The notes under the pieces are model-generated. The model was given only the letters and a program-made list of their open reading frames with translations. It was not told where the DNA came from and searched no databases. A DNA stretch of 31,862 nucleotides from CAUZIZ01 sp047514575 (GTDB lineage Bacteria; Acidobacteriota; UBA6911; RPQK01; JAJDTT01): assembly GCA_047514575.1 (NCBI GenBank), contig JAKZYH010000433.1, positions 1 to 31,862 on the forward strand, given 5' to 3'. Shown in pieces: positions 31,755 through 31,862 of this stretch. The stretch's first letter is position 1. Every line of letters starts with the position of its first letter. The position numbers and the translations under genes are program-made.

Positions 31755-31862
31755 TCAGGCGGCTTTCTCCTTCGACTCCTGGTTGACCAGGACTCCATTC
31801 ACATACTTGGCTCCCTGATAGACATCTCTCATGAGCTCTGGAGCTTTGAGACGACGGAATCG
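31755..31862 (-). CDS. Transposase C-terminus, IS256-like, partial
   Basis: The minus-strand frame enters at the right window edge and ends at 31755. Its 35 residues include RFRRLKAPELMRDVYQGAKY and then VNGVLVNQESKEKAA. This resembles the C-terminal tail of IS256 (Mutator-type) transposases, which commonly end in a W/F-R-R-L-x-x-x-x-L-x-x-V-x-x-G-x-x-Y/F-x-D/N-G pattern. The catalytic DDE residues lie outside the window. The assignment rests on a short tail and could be another transposase group. Confidence 0.5.
   Translation of the reverse strand, partial: RFRRLKAPELMRDVYQGAKYVNGVLVNQESKEKAA

Overview
This is a GC-rich window (about 60% by eye) from a free-living or host-associated bacterium. 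The gene families point to the Acidobacteriota or to Planctomycetota/Verrucomicrobiota relatives: a DUF1501 protein next to a large PSCyt1-DUF1549-DUF1553 protein, FG-GAP repeat proteins, Tat-like signals, tandem amidohydrolases and glycosidase-like propellers. The phylum is an inference, since there is no rRNA gene or other marker to settle it. Most genes look like catabolic or cell-surface functions, with many predicted exported proteins and few housekeeping genes.

Layout. 1-6108: an FG-GAP secreted protein, then a tight DUF1501 + c-type-cytochrome/DUF1549/DUF1553 pair. 6109-8905: a cluster of palindromic repeat modules, a GT1 (UGT-like) glycosyltransferase and an MDR-family dehydrogenase without the usual zinc ligands. 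9001-11073: a divergent pair of a class I-type aldolase and a PfkB sugar kinase. 11074-17397: an exported glycosidase-like propeller protein, a calcineurin-like phosphoesterase, a PhoD-like phosphatase, decayed DNA, and two fragments related to the propeller protein. 17629-18638: a HicB-HicA toxin-antitoxin pair and the C-terminal remnant of a tyrosine recombinase next to the 3' end of a tRNA-Leu gene, which looks like a worn genomic-island boundary. 18736-24136: a Gfo/Idh/MocA oxidoreductase divergent from a four-gene ABC exporter operon (two FtsX-type permeases, an HlyD-type adaptor, a LolD/MacB-type ATPase). 24295-26473: two tandem paralogous amidohydrolases. 26581-30939: a small lipoprotein, a large lipoprotein combining a beta-propeller-like part with a PHP-type domain but interrupted at a run of nine G, and a membrane protein with a possible M15-like periplasmic domain. 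31070-31862: a small membrane protein and the C-terminal end of an IS256-like transposase that runs off the window.

The most unusual features lie outside the genes. (1) Three modules, each made of three palindromes with conserved spacers (22-23 bp and exactly 10 bp), occur at 31-118, 6249-6336 (inverted) and 6379-6468. (2) A second, unrelated family of long hairpin elements of 77-81 nt occurs three times (7696-7772, 24141-24221, 30099-30177), each just after a stop codon. (3) The G9 tract at 28114-28122 splits what is otherwise one continuous propeller-PHP protein. All functional statements rest on motif recognition by eye, with no database search.
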